This document shows positions 11,839 to 22,553 of a stretch of 64,000 nt of DNA, piece after piece (positions within the stretch are counted from its first letter, which is position 1; each line of letters starts with the position of its first letter). The notes below the pieces were generated by a model. The model worked only from the letters and a program-made list of their open reading frames with translations. It was not told the origin of the DNA and searched no databases. The position numbers and the translations under genes are program-made. This DNA comes from Apiospora phragmitis (taxonomy: Eukaryota; Ascomycota; Sordariomycetes; Amphisphaeriales; Apiosporaceae). Location of the stretch: NCBI GenBank assembly GCA_038363925.1, contig JAQQWL010000004.1, forward strand, positions 372,001 to 436,000, written 5' to 3'.

Positions 11839-12856
11839 ATGGGCGGCGAGGGGCGGCTACCAGCAAATCAACCAGACTTTGAACGTCTGTGCATTCCAAG
11901 ACTATCTCGATGGGCAGCTCAAGAGTCTGCCGAGATTAGAGGATGTGCAACAGATCAGTCCTCGAGTAATCCGCATATTGGGACAGAACCCAGGAAAGGT
12001 AAACGAAACCCAAGATACCCTCTGTTGTTCGGCAATGATAGACGGACAAAGCTAACAAACCTCCCCTTGGCAGTTTACCCTACAAGGGACGAACACTTAC
12101 ATCGTCGGGACTGGCCGTTCGCGACTGATCATCGACACGGGCCAAGGCATACCCGAATGGATCGATCTGATCGCCTCTACCCTGGAAAAACTAGACATCC
12201 AGCTGTCCCATGTCCTCCTCACACACTGGCACGGCGATCACATGGGCGGCGTCCCGGACCTGGTCGCCACCTACCCCCACCTCACCGAGGCCATCTACAA
12301 GAACTCCCCCGCCGCCGACCAGCAGCCCATCGCCGACGGCCAAGTCTTCCGCGTCGAGGGCGCGACGGTGCGGGCCCTGCACAGCCCGGGCCACTCGCAC
12401 GACCACATGTGCTTCGTCCTCGAGGAGGAGAACGCCATGTTCACGGGCGACAACGTGCTGGGCCACGGCACCAGCGCCGTCGAGGATTTGGGGTTGCTCA
12501 TGGCGACCTGGCGCGACATCATGCAACCGCAGGACTGCGAGAAGGGGTACCCGGCCCACGGCGATGTGGTCCCGAACCTGCGCCTCAAGCTCAAGCTGGA
12601 GATCGGCGGTAAGGTCCGGCGGGAGAACCTCGTCCTGACGACGCTCCAGCGCATCGGCCAGGCCGCTGGGCCGGGGAAGCGCGGGACCGTGACCACGGGC
12701 GAGCTGGTGCTGCTGATGCATGGCGGCGCGGTGAGCGAGGATGTCCGGATACTGGCGCTCGAGCCGTTCACGGACGAGGTATTGCGGAAGCTGGCTGAGG
12801 ACGGGAAGGTCGGGTTTGAGATGCGGACGGGTGTGAAGAAGTGGTTTGGCGTTTGA
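11839..12856 (+). CDS. Metallo-beta-lactamase-type acyl-ACP thioesterase (ACTE, MdpF-like); start out of frame
   Basis: Stand-alone hydrolase that releases the polyketide from the TE-less PKS, giving an atrochrysone-carboxylic-acid-type product. Exon 1 ends at 11998, the intron is 11999-12073 and exon 2 is 12074-12856. The metal-binding motif THWHGDH (HxHxDH) is encoded near 12221-12241, followed by a GHSHDH-type histidine site, a TGDN motif and a late histidine in PAHGD. The family-like N terminus (GGYQQIN... up to ..ILGQNPGK, then FTLQGTNTYIVG after the intron) is clear, but its frame has no ATG: an in-frame TAA lies at 11819. The only fitting ATG (11839) is one base out of phase, in the run ATGGG. 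This implies one extra G directly after the start, or a missed upstream exon. Divergent from the PKS, sharing its promoter. Expected length about 313 residues. Confidence 0.88.
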
Positions 12857-13390
12857 TATTTCGCTGGGGGTTATTGTAGTTCTAGACCATCCATTTAGGA
12901 TGAACAATATACACACGTTGATACTATGTATAAGTTGCTCGCAAATTCCACTCAGCTGTGACAATCTCTGCGTCAGTAGAGACTTATCCAGGTATCTTAA
13001 ATCGGCATTGCTATATCGGATTTGTTGTAGAACGTGGGCCACTGATGTATATCTAATTTTGATCAAGTCATACAATACAGTCTTCATAAAAGTTTTTAAA
13101 CCTCTAGATGATTTCGGGCATATTGATCAAGATGATATGTAGAGAAAATCGATGACTATTGAGAAAGTAGATCTGGCGGATACCAACACATTGAGTAGAC
13201 AGTCATACTTTCATCACTAAGTCCACGATCTCTTTGGGTAACCTGTTCATGGAGTTTTTTATCTCTACTCTATTTGTCTCGTACTGTAGAGAGGTAAAGG
13301 AAAGGCCGTTATATTGACTAGAGGCTCATCGTATCTCTAAAGTCGGCCCAAAGAGAGCCCTGTTACATGCTACTACTCCTCTACATGCCT
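12857..13390. other. Intergenic between convergent thioesterase and SDR genes
   Basis: Convergent 3' flanks, AT-richer than the genes. No gene recognised. Confidence 0.6.
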
Positions 13391-14373
13391 TTAAGCTCCA
13401 CCATCAACACCAATCACCTTGCCGTTGATCCACTCGCCTTCCCTGCTGGCCAAGAAGACGACAGCATTCGCAACATCGACCGGCCACCCGTTACGGACGA
13501 GGGCGATGCATGGGCCGCCATCTGTTACGGGGTTAGTAAAATTAGTTATTTACCTCTGTCCCTTTGGCCAAGGCAGAGAGTGGCGGAAAGAAAAGGAAAA
13601 AAAAAAAACACATACCTCCTGTCGCTGCTCGGCCGTGTACTTCTCGCCGCCGGGGATGTAGTGCTGCGAGACATCGTGGAACATGTCGCTGACGGTGCCG
13701 CCGGGCGCGACGGCGTTGATGGTGATCTTCTTCTTACCGCAGTCGAGCTTGAGTGTCTTGACGAGCGACTCGATGGCGCCCTTGGAGCCGGCGTAGACCG
13801 AGTGGCGCGGCACCGCGAACGCGTTGGCCGTGTTGGAGCTCATCAGGATGATGCGGCCGCCCTCGTTCAGGTGCTTGTACGCCTCGCGCGCGACGAAGAA
13901 CTGGCCGCGCGTGTTGATGGCGAAGACGCGGTCGAACTCCTCCTGCAGGTTTTAGAGATTTCGTGTCAGCGGTCACATAATGGTTTTTTATTCACAAACA
14001 CTTGAGTTTAAAGCAAGCAAACAGTCATACATACCTCGGTAACCTCCTCGAGATGACCAAAGGAGACCACGCCCGCGTTGGAGCAGACAATGTCGAGCCC
14101 GCCCCAGACCTTGACGGCGTCGTCGAAGAGGCGGACGGTCTCGGGGACCTTGCCGACGTCGGCTTGTATGGCCACGGCGTCGGTGCCCAGCTTCTTGATC
14201 TCCTCGACGAGCTTCTCGGCGGGCTCTTTGGACTTGGCGTAGTTGACGATCACCTTGGCGCCGGCGCGGCCCAGCTCGGTCGCCATGGCGGCGCCAATGC
14301 CGCGGCCGGAGCCGGTGACCAGGGCCACCTTGCCGTCGAGGCGGAAGGGGAGGGGCTTGCTGGTGGAAACCAT
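13391..14373 (-). CDS. Versicolorin/naphthol-reductase-type SDR (MdpC/StcU-like); one frameshift
   Basis: NADPH-dependent ketoreductase of the tetrahydroxynaphthalene/versicolorin reductase family. In mdp-type pathways this enzyme works with the dehydratase-like partner to remove a phenolic oxygen from the emodin ring system. Exons are 14373-14035, 13942-13616 and 13521-13391. The Rossmann motif [12 protein letters not shown], the catalytic serine region (ILMSSNTAN) and Tyr-x3-Lys in VYAGSKGA are all intact, and the C terminus ends [10 protein letters not shown]. In exon 3 the frame slips by one base at the three-G run 13501-13503, where a fourth would restore it. Exon 3 is 131 nt, one short of a multiple of three. 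Family length would be about 265 residues. As given, the last ~35 residues are out of frame. The dehydratase-like gene is divergent, 556 bp away. Confidence 0.9.
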
Positions 14374-14767
14374 GTTGATCAGAGTGTAGAAATTGTGAAG
14401 TAAGTATTGATGTTGCAGAACTGGGATGGCACTAAAGACAGATGGCTATCACAGTTACCGGACGCTATAATTCAATTTCTATTGAGAACCTTGAAATACA
14501 TGACCTTAAGATGGTTTGCAACCTGCAATCCGGACGTTTCCAATTTTCCAGTTGTCCGTGAAGCCACCGATGTCTGTGTCTCGACATCGTGCCCTACGGA
14601 CGGACTCATTACAGATAGTTGCTTGTTTGAGCGGAGGCAATAACTGAATTGGTGAGATGCCGTGTCCGTTTGCCGAAGGGCAAAGTATGGAGGGGCCGGA
14701 GTCCTTGCTCAACTCATCGCGGAAATACAAAGAGCTCGGAGACCGACATGAATGATACAGACTTCGT

Positions 14768-14785
14768 TCGGGATTACTTGCCCGA
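14768..14785. promoter_or_regulatory. Inverted repeat TCGGG-N8-CCCGA between SDR and dehydratase genes
   Basis: Carries the TCGGGAT core shared with other cluster promoters. It is 144 bp upstream of the dehydratase-like start in a divergent promoter. Role inferred. Confidence 0.4.
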
Positions 14786-14928
14786 GAAACGAGACGTATC
14801 CATATATTCCTCTACGGTTGTCAAGAGTATTTCCACCACCATCATCTAACTCGTTACATACAGCCGCCATCAACGGAATAGTATCATTGAGCAACCGTCG
14901 AACCCCACAATCATCCTACAACCCCGAC

Positions 14929-15694
14929 ATGTCGGCGCAACCTACTCCAGAAGAGGTGATTGAGTGTCAAGCAGCTCTTTTCGAATGGGCCGAGAGCTTC
15001 GATACCAAGGTAAGCAGGCAGAATCCTGCGAGGAAGAAGATCCACCCCGCTGGCGGCTGTGTTCAGTCCCTCCGGCCAAGCAGTAGCTGGGAGAGCTGAT
15101 AAGCTAATGAGGCTGAATTCTAGGACTGGGGACGACTACGAGGGTGCCTAGCGCCCACCATGCGGGTAAGATAAGAAAACGAGTTGTGCAGCACACACGG
15201 ACTTTCGTGTCGGACATCTTTCGCGCGGACTTTACCGCGGATCGTTCTACTATCTTTCACAGAAACTTTCTGTCGCTGGTCATCGTGCATACCTAATGCT
15301 GACTGAGACCGCATTTCCGGCATCCCGCAGGTCGACTACACCCACGTGATGGGCCAGCTCTGGGAGAGCATGCCCGCCGACGAGTTCGTCCCGCTCGCCT
15401 CGAGCCCGCGCTTCCTCGGGGACCCGCTGCTGAAGACGCAGCACTTCATCGGCGGGGCCTCGCGCTGGGAGAAGACGGCCGACAACGAGATCCGCGGGTG
15501 GCACCAGGTCCGCGTCGCCCATCAGCGCTACACGGATGCCTCCCTCAAGGAGGTCGCGCTCAAGGGCCATGCCCATGGCGGCGCGACCATGTGGTACCGC
15601 AAGGGGCGAGGACGGGGTTTGGAAGTTTGCGGGACTGTGCCCCGATATCCGCTGGTCGGAGTTTGACTATGACAAGATGTTCGGGCCACACTAG
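14929..15694 (+). CDS. Scytalone-dehydratase-like protein (MdpB-like); one frameshift near the 3' end
   Basis: Small NTF2-fold protein of the scytalone dehydratase family, a partner of the reductase at 13391 in anthraquinone deoxygenation. Exons are 14929-15009, 15124-15165 and 15331-15694. Family-typical features: a short N terminus, ..[19 protein letters not shown].. across the second intron, ..[15 protein letters not shown].., ..[10 protein letters not shown].., a GHAHG histidine stretch and a WY near the end. At the four-G run 15603-15606 the frame slips: the expected C terminus ([11 protein letters not shown]..) continues in the next frame to TAG at 15692-15694, while the frame as given stops at 15666. 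Exon 3 (364 nt) is one base over a multiple of three. Family length about 161 residues. Confidence 0.88.
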
Positions 15695-17229
15695 AACTAC
15701 CTATGTATTACTGGTATGGCCCCTTCAGACTAGACATGGGGAAGAGGAGGGCAGACTTGAAAATAACGATACACACATACGATTTATGCCGCGCACTAGT
15801 AGATAATACACATCGGAATAAACAAGCCGACGTAGGACTCCAGATAGATTCAAACACCGCGAATAGACGTATCAGCCCCATACACAACTCTTAAGCGGAT
15901 GCCTAGCGATGATTGTTTGTCGGGTTCCGAGTGACGTTGGTTTCCATGGCCTCGGTGTGGTAGTCCTTGGTGTCTCTATACGACATGCATTGTAGTACTT
16001 TAGGGGGGTACTCAAGATACACTGCACCGTATTACCCAATCACAATACAAGTAACGGATTTGAGAAAGCCCTAGCTGTTGTTGGTGGTTTCCAGCTTGGG
16101 GGCTGGTTGGCTGGTTGGCTACTTGGCTCTCGGAAAGATGCCGTTTACGGGCAGGGCGACTTGGCTCTCAAAATAGAACCTATTGCAGATGGCAGGTGCT
16201 GATCGGCAGGGCTTCTTTCTAGAAACTCTACATGACCCCGCATGGTAGGATTCTCTACATAGTAGTATGTTATTACCACTCGCGTAGGATTCCAGACTTG
16301 ATTTCAGGTAACTAATACCCGGTGGGTCCGGTCGCGTGTTACCCCCCTTTATCTCTTTAGGCAATTCAGGTAGCACTTTTTGTCCCAGATTCACGCCACA
16401 GTGCCGAAGCGAAGACCAGACACTATGCACTCCAAATCCAACTCTGCCTGCATACTGCGTGCTGCACACCCCACCCGATGAGCGCGGTACGAATTAGTGG
16501 AGCATCGTTCAGGACATCCCTGTTTACTGTAAGACCGCCACGAAAACACGTGGCTGACTGTCTGGAACAAACATGCATCCTCCCAATCCCACACTCCTTA
16601 CGGCCAGAGCAGGGCGGCACGGTGGCAATAAGCTTTCCATGGGTGGCGATAAGCATTTTCCTTGGCTTTTGGCCTAGCAAATAAGCCTCCCTTGGCTAAG
16701 TGCCTGGACTGGATCTAGTAAGACTTGTCATCTCTCACACACACTCACGATCGCCAAGGGTGTTAGTCCAAAGCAGTGTGTTTGATGATAGGCTACTTGC
16801 GAAATCTCACGCCCGACCGTTATCGATGATGTGATTTTGCAAAAACCCCGACTTCAAACGGCGTGTAGATACCGTATTTCGTATCGAATAGGCGAGCAGT
16901 GCAGCGGTTCTTTTCAGACTCAGTTCGAGGCAAAGTCAACCCTGGAGATACGATAGCTGCGCTATGCGTAGGCCAACCGAATTATACACTGTTGTCCCAG
17001 GTATTCAAGTTGGGCTGACATGGTATGGATCGAAGTAATCAAAGGGAAGAGTGAAAACACAGAGATGGGACCATCAATGGGGCCGCGGCGTATGAGGCAC
17101 GAGGCACGAAACGCGGTAACCTGTATTATTTTTGATAGCTATGTAGAATGAAGCGATTGTTAAGGGGTTAGGTTATGTACTTATATAGTTCATGTTTTAG
17201 GTTTCTGTATACGATAGTCCTGTAAAATT
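15695..17229. other. Long intergenic region, no supported gene
   Basis: Several short open frames on both strands (15703-15894, 16119-16680) without domains or sensible splicing. A TCGGGTTCCGA at 15920-15930 exactly matches TCG(N5)CGA but lies downstream of the dehydratase gene. Nothing else recognised. Confidence 0.6.
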
Positions 17230-18987
17230 CTAATCATCTCTATACTTCCGTAATTGATCCACGATCTCGGTCGATAACCGTCTAAGCCGCCGCCGCAAGT
17301 CCACACTGAGTTCGTCCAAGACTGAGTAAGAAAGCGGCAGGCGCATCCCGACTCCTCCACCTGCTGTCGCCTCCATGCCCAGCAGGAAACTGCTCGTCGT
17401 GTCACCCGCATCGGAGGACGCGGCCTGCAGTTGCCGCTTCTTCGCCGCCTGGCTCTTCAGCTTGTGCGACAGCTGGTTCACGAGGCGCTGCGCGCGGTGC
17501 AGCTTGCTCAGGACCAGCTGCGCCGCCATCCGCTCCGAGTCCTCCCCGTCGATCAGGTAGCCGTCGATGATCACGGTGGACGGGCCCTGGAGCACCTGTT
17601 CCGCGTAGTCCGCGATGGGTAGTGACAACGCCGAATCGGACAACGAGGGGGGGTTACTTGTAGGCGTTGGCACCTTGCAAGAGGAGTCTGACGTAGCTGC
17701 TTTAGTCAAGGCCGTCGCTGCTAGGGGTGGTGAGTTGGCCTTGGATGACGAGGGTGACGGCAGCGAAAGGGATGCAGGATCGCTCATTGGGCGAGCGGCC
17801 GCGGCGTACCAGTCGAGAACTTTGAGCACCATCAGGGGCATGATGACCAATAGATAGTCGTCCTCCGCGCATCCGCACTCGAGCATCTCCGTAGCCGCCT
17901 CAATAATGGCATCGTTCTGGGCCATGACGGCCTCGATGGACAGGCCAGAAGACTTCGTGGGCGTTGGAGGTGTTCCTGTCGACTTCCGAGGTCGCGGCGG
18001 GAAGAGCTGCTTCGTCAGGCTCAGGGCTTGGACCATACATGAGCATGAGTGTGGTTCCGGCACACTACGAGGCGTCACATCAAAGTCCTTTTTGCTTTTT
18101 TCAGCAGTACCGGATATAGTGATGGGCAGGTTTTCATGCATCATGCTAAACTCCATGTTGATCGAAGATGTGTTTCCGTGGCCACTGTGGTTGCTGCCGT
18201 CATTGTCGTGTGATGGGGATCGTGGCGCCGATGTCATGTGGTCTAGTCCCCAAGTATCGGCATTGCAGCTGTAGAAGTCCAGCTGCCCCATGTCCAAGAA
18301 GTCAGAACCGCATGAATCCAAGTCCATATCCATGTCCAGGTCTAGGAATGCCAAAGAGGCATCCAGATAGTGGCCCATCTCGGTAGGCACGCCTGACATG
18401 GGAGCAGATGCATCAGATGTGAGTGGCTGATGAGGGGTCTGTTCAAACAGCCCCGACAAATGGTGGACTGAGGCCGAGTGTTGCAGGGGTTCAGATTCCA
18501 TGGAAGCCATGGGCGCTGGCGGAACACTCTGTGGAGCAGCAGGGTTGGGCTCAGTAGGGGTAAACCAGCCAGCCAGCGACGGTGATGGCAAGTGCGAGGC
18601 GACTGTGATGCTGGCAGTAACATCGGACTCGCTGCCGTTGGGCGCGGGTGCTGAAGTTGCTGACGCAGAGGTCGATGTCGATGCAGCCCGTCCCCAAGCC
18701 GGATCATCAGCAGTATTATCTTCGTTGCCGCCCCCGGCCGAGTCCGAGAGAGACGAGGGACTGCGCGGCCGGAGGCTCTTCCGACCGCCTCGCTTGGTCG
18801 GGAGGTACTCACAGGGCACTTTCCGCTTCGCGCACCGGGAGCAGGTGGGCTTCTCCCTGCGACACTTCACCTTGGAGTTGGCGCAGGCCCGGCAGCTGTC
18901 CCGCATCTTGCGCCCCAGGCCGTCGCCCGTGTCGGCGCGGGTGGGCGGTGCAAAGGTGATCTTATCATACTTGGACATCTTTTCCAA
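17230..18987 (-). CDS. AflR-like Zn2Cys6 transcription factor (MdpE-like)
   Basis: Intact single-exon 585-residue pathway activator. The binuclear zinc cluster C-x2-C-x6-C-x6-C-x2-C-x6-C is at residues 32-59, followed by a basic tail (YLPTKRGGRK) as in AflR. A long Ser/Pro-rich low-complexity middle leads to an AflR-type C-terminal domain containing a Cys-rich CSCMVQAL segment and ECGCAEDDYLLVIMPLMVLKVLDWY near residue 390. It ends in a coiled, Arg-rich segment. AflR proteins bind TCG(N5)CGA in cluster promoters, and such sites or near matches occur here (4645, 11374, 14768). Its neighbour on the right, about 1.6 kb away and divergent, is an AflS-like co-regulator, as in aflatoxin and mdp clusters. 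No disruption seen despite repetitive sequence. Confidence 0.92.
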   Translation of the reverse strand: MEKMSKYDKITFAPPTRADTGDGLGRKMRDSCRACANSKVKCRREKPTCSRCAKRKVPCEYLPTKRGGRKSLRPRSPSSLSDSAGGGNEDNTADDPAWGRAASTSTSASATSAPAPNGSESDVTASITVASHLPSPSLAGWFTPTEPNPAAPQSVPPAPMASMESEPLQHSASVHHLSGLFEQTPHQPLTSDASAPMSGVPTEMGHYLDASLAFLDLDMDMDLDSCGSDFLDMGQLDFYSCNADTWGLDHMTSAPRSPSHDNDGSNHSGHGNTSSINMEFSMMHENLPITISGTAEKSKKDFDVTPRSVPEPHSCSCMVQALSLTKQLFPPRPRKSTGTPPTPTKSSGLSIEAVMAQNDAIIEAATEMLECGCAEDDYLLVIMPLMVLKVLDWYAAAARPMSDPASLSLPSPSSSKANSPPLAATALTKAATSDSSCKVPTPTSNPPSLSDSALSLPIADYAEQVLQGPSTVIIDGYLIDGEDSERMAAQLVLSKLHRAQRLVNQLSHKLKSQAAKKRQLQAASSDAGDTTSSFLLGMEATAGGGVGMRLPLSYSVLDELSVDLRRRLRRLSTEIVDQLRKYRDD

Positions 18988-20589
18988 TGGACTGTCTGTG
19001 GTGGCTCAGCCAAGGTTTCGTACAACCTGTTCGCGGGGAAATGCAAAGCAAATATCTATGGGGTTGATCTGCAAGCTTTAACGCGCGTTATATTACCAAC
19101 CTGCTTTGAATTCCCACATTCACCCTCTTACGGGGAATGCAGGTAGCTAATTATATCAAGCTTTCCTAGGGCTTGGTAAAGCTTGTCCTACATGACTTCT
19201 GTTTCAGCCCAGCGACTGTTGGTTCTGATGAGAGGGTTGCCCCGTCTAGCCAGGAGGGTTGGCTCCCTCGTAAATTGTTGTCCGATCATCGAAACACGTT
19301 GCCGTCTAGGTCAGATAAAAGCTTACTTGCAGAATCCAGAATCCTGGAGCCAAGGGTCCAGATCCAATTTCTGCTTACCTGCATAATCCTTCATCCAGCT
19401 GAGCCAATCACATTACAAGAGGGCATTTGGATGCGGAACCCAACTAGGGGTGGCCGATGAGTCAGATTCGGCCATAATGTCTTATCTTCAGGTAGTGGTA
19501 GAATCCAGAAAAGGCGGGGATGATGCTCCCTCGCCCTCAGCTGGCACCAAGCCGCCCAACGGCTGGCTGACCGATTCGGACAATTTCAATGTCTGAAAAG
19601 TCCGATTCGTTCGCAGATGCAGCCAAAATCCATCGTGGAAGCAGAAAATATGCCTTCTACGTGCTGGGCGTCAGACGGATGGTAAACACCAAGCCAAGCG
19701 TTGTACGTTTCGTGTGTGGAGGGTGTGAGCGGGACACAACAGCTTTCAGCTCTAACGATGAGAGAGATCATCGCCACCAGTGCCCGTCATGTCACCGACT
19801 GTCATGTCTTGGCGTTGCCAGCCTAGACGACAGCTTTGGGAAGCACGAGTGAATGGAACGAATGAATCGCAGAGTTCTGATGACCCTAAGGAAACCCGTG
19901 TTACCAGTCTACATAGTCTGTGCTACTGACAGAGTCGGCCCGTCACGGGAACACAGTCGCTCCGTGGGCGCCCATGCACTGTGGTCCTTTTGTCTACCTA
20001 CCTAATTCTTCATGATAACGGCGTTTGCCGTGCCGTGGCCTTCGCAAAGTGTGGCGTTTTGTCAGCAATCTGACGCCGCTTACCGCGCTATAAGCACACT
20101 AGAGTCCTAAGGAGCGCGCGACTGAGCGTGTTCCGTTCAACCTCGGGCTTGACTCAAATACGGCTGGAATTAGCAGCAAGAAGGATTTCATGCCTGTCTC
20201 TCACCACGTGTGGAGCCACGTTCATGATCGGAGTCGAGAACCGCCCTCCGCGGTCGTCGATACGGGAACATGCTCCAAAAAACACGATGACAGACAGATA
20301 GACTGCGGAGTGATTCTGTGTCAATTACTAGAAAGGCATTCCCATCATCCTTCACATGTATTGTGACGCTCACCGAGGACCTCCGGACTTTCTACGAAAT
20401 GCGCATCTGCGCTTTTGAGTGTCTTCGTTTTCGATTCGGCATTTCCGTACATCGTGTAGGGAGTAAGGGCGCATCCTCCTCCTCGTTTGCTGAAATACTT
20501 GTATTTTCTCCGATTGTGTGCGAGAGTTCTCCTCCGCGACTCAACATTCCCTGCTGTTCCCCATTATTGACTTCCCTCATCGACCAGCC
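18988..20589. other. Divergent regulator-pair intergenic region
   Basis: Between the AflR-like and AflS-like genes. Open frames at 19173-19460 and 19589-19852 have no recognised domain. A CGGACAATT at 19577-19585 is identical to one arm of the inverted repeat at 26832-26855. Pyrimidine-rich stretch near 20470-20590 just before the AflS-like start. Confidence 0.55.
19577..19585 (+). promoter_or_regulatory. CGGACAATT motif upstream of the AflR-like gene
   Basis: Nine-base exact match to the arm of the perfect inverted repeat in the MFS/SDR divergent promoter, 590 bp upstream of the regulator start. Function inferred. Confidence 0.3.
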
Positions 20590-22130
20590 ATGATTCGAGA
20601 CCAGATGGAGCTTCTCGGACAATGCTCCGACGAATTGTCCCGGGAGGTGAAAACCCTGAGCGAAAGTTCCGGGTTCCAACTTGGCGACATTACTAGCACT
20701 GATACTTCTTCGACCAACCCGCTGTCTGCCCTGGTTCGCCAAGGTTCAGGGGATGTGAACAAGGCCAAGCGCCAAGTCGTTCACTTATCCGATCGGATCC
20801 GAAGCCTGTTGACCGAGCCAACCGACTTTATTCAACATCTATCCAATCAGGTAAGTATACCTGCCCTCTTTGGAGTTAGGTCCGGTCTTGTCGACCAAGG
20901 CTCCTCTTTCGTCTTATCGGGTCACTTACCATTTGTCATGATATTGCTACCCAGTGTCAGATCCTCGCGTGTTTGCAGTGGCTGGCTGACTTTCATGTGC
21001 TCGCCTACATCCCCCTCACCGGCAGCGTCCCAGCCAAAGACATTGCCGAGTTAGCCGGAGTTTCAGAAGCACAACTGACCCGAAATGTCCGGCTGCTTGC
21101 CTCGGCAGGCTTCCTCTCGGAGCCGCAGCCTGGACTTCTGTCACACACAAGTCTTTCAGCCCCCTTTGTGACCAACGTGGCGTACCTCGACGCCGTCAAT
21201 TTCCTCTCCAACACCATTGTCCCCTCGGCCTCTTAGATGACTGCTGCCACCATTGTGGGTCAGCAGCAGCACAGTGGTCCCCAAAGTGGCGCTACACGAA
21301 GTGCTTATACACAGGCATTCGGTCCTACCCACGGCTTTGATGCGGCGTGTGAACAGAAGCCAAAGCTCCTGCGGCAGTATCGAGCCTATCTCCAATGCAT
21401 CGGGGATGCAGACGAGAATGCCGATGATGCCGATGCCGTCGAGCTGTTACTCCAGTTGGATTGGCACGCTCTGGGCAACGCGCGAGTCGTCATGGTAAGC
21501 CCGATTGATCGGTTTTAACGTTGTATGACGATGTGCTGACAAGATTGGCGTGTCCTTTGCTTTGAAGGTCAATGCGAACTCAACTCGAGTGGCCGAGGCT
21601 CTATCAGCGCGGTACCCAGCGCTGCGCTTCGTCGTGCAAATGACCGAGTTGCACGCGCTGAGCAACTCCATAATGGGCGAGGGAAGTGTTGCAACTGGCC
21701 GAAACGCATCTGTCACGGTCAGTTACCGGGTTCCGGGGAGCTTCCAGCCGGTGGAAGACGCTGCCGTGTACATCATCCAGTGCTCGCGCTCCGGCGGCCA
21801 GAAGGTGCCGGAAGCGGAACTACAGGCCGAGCTACGGGCGCACAAGGGCATCCTGCGCACCAACCCCTCGCCACTGTCGTGCTCACGCCCCGGCTTCTCC
21901 CCGCGCTGGGTGCCCTTGAGCCAAGTGTGGAGACGTTTGCGCGGCTACGGGACTTGTCGAGGATGCAGTTAACGGACGACCGGGACAATGACTTGGATGA
22001 ATTTGTGGGCGCTTTAGATACAGTCCAGGATGGCACGGGGCGGTTGGTGGTGGTGAACCAGCTTAGCTTGCGTCGGACCACTATGATGGCGTTGGGGGTC
22101 AAGTATCAAAACATCAACGGGACCACATAG
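20590..22130 (+). pseudogene. AflS/AflJ-like (MdpA-like) co-regulator with premature stop and frameshift
   Basis: Homologue of the O-methyltransferase-fold co-activator that partners AflR-type regulators. Exons are 20590-20850, 20955-21494 and 21568-22130. Recognisable parts: an N-terminal helical segment; a winged-helix-like region (ADFHVLAYIPLTGSVPAKDIAELAGV); the ..APFVTNVAYLDAVNFL.. block; and the degenerate methyltransferase core (LDWHALGNARVV, then ARYPALRFVVQM). Two lesions: an in-frame TAG at 21234-21236, where relatives have a glutamine before MTAAT, so C-to-T at a CpA fits; and one lost C at the four-C run 21864-21867, after which the rest continues in the next frame to the TAG at 22128-22130. 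Exon 3 (563 nt) is one short of a multiple of three. Full length would be about 454 residues. Could be a real loss or partly an assembly error. Confidence 0.85.
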
Positions 22131-22553
22131 AGTATAGATATAGACTATTCACTACATTTTATACATTCCAAAATTCAAATCACCCTGTATTTTGCTGTAT
22201 TCAACTTTGGGGCAGGCATTGCCTACGGCAATGAGAAAGCCAGCTGTAAGCGTGACGTTATCATGTTTTCCGCCCTTACGCCACAAACCACACAGAAGAA
22301 ATGAAGAAGAATAGCAATATAATGGGAAATGAAGCAAAATAATGTGTTAGGAATGATAGAAAACACCAGTGGTGGCGAAGAAGACATGTCCGAACCTCCT
22401 TGGTGTATTTGACTGAGGATAGTAACTCCACTCGTAATTACTACCAGCATAGGCTAACAAATGGTTCTGCGGAGTTGCGTTTGAACAAGGGTTTCTCTGA
22501 AAACTATCACCCACACTGTAGCCAACTGGATGTAGCATGTCCATCCCAGCATC
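22131..22553. other. Short convergent intergenic region
   Basis: 3' flanks of the AflS-like and FPPS genes. No gene recognised. Confidence 0.6.

Noticed and set aside
12191..13087. 298-codon minus frame opposite the thioesterase
   Set aside because: Antisense to the metallo-beta-lactamase exon; no domain.
13598..13609. A-rich tract in the reductase gene
   Set aside because: It lies within the second intron (minus strand T-tract before the acceptor region), so it is not a terminator or repeat of interest.
15920..15930. Exact TCG-N5-CGA palindrome TCGGGTTCCGA
   Set aside because: Located downstream of the dehydratase-like gene and over 3 kb from the next start, so not listed as a regulatory site.
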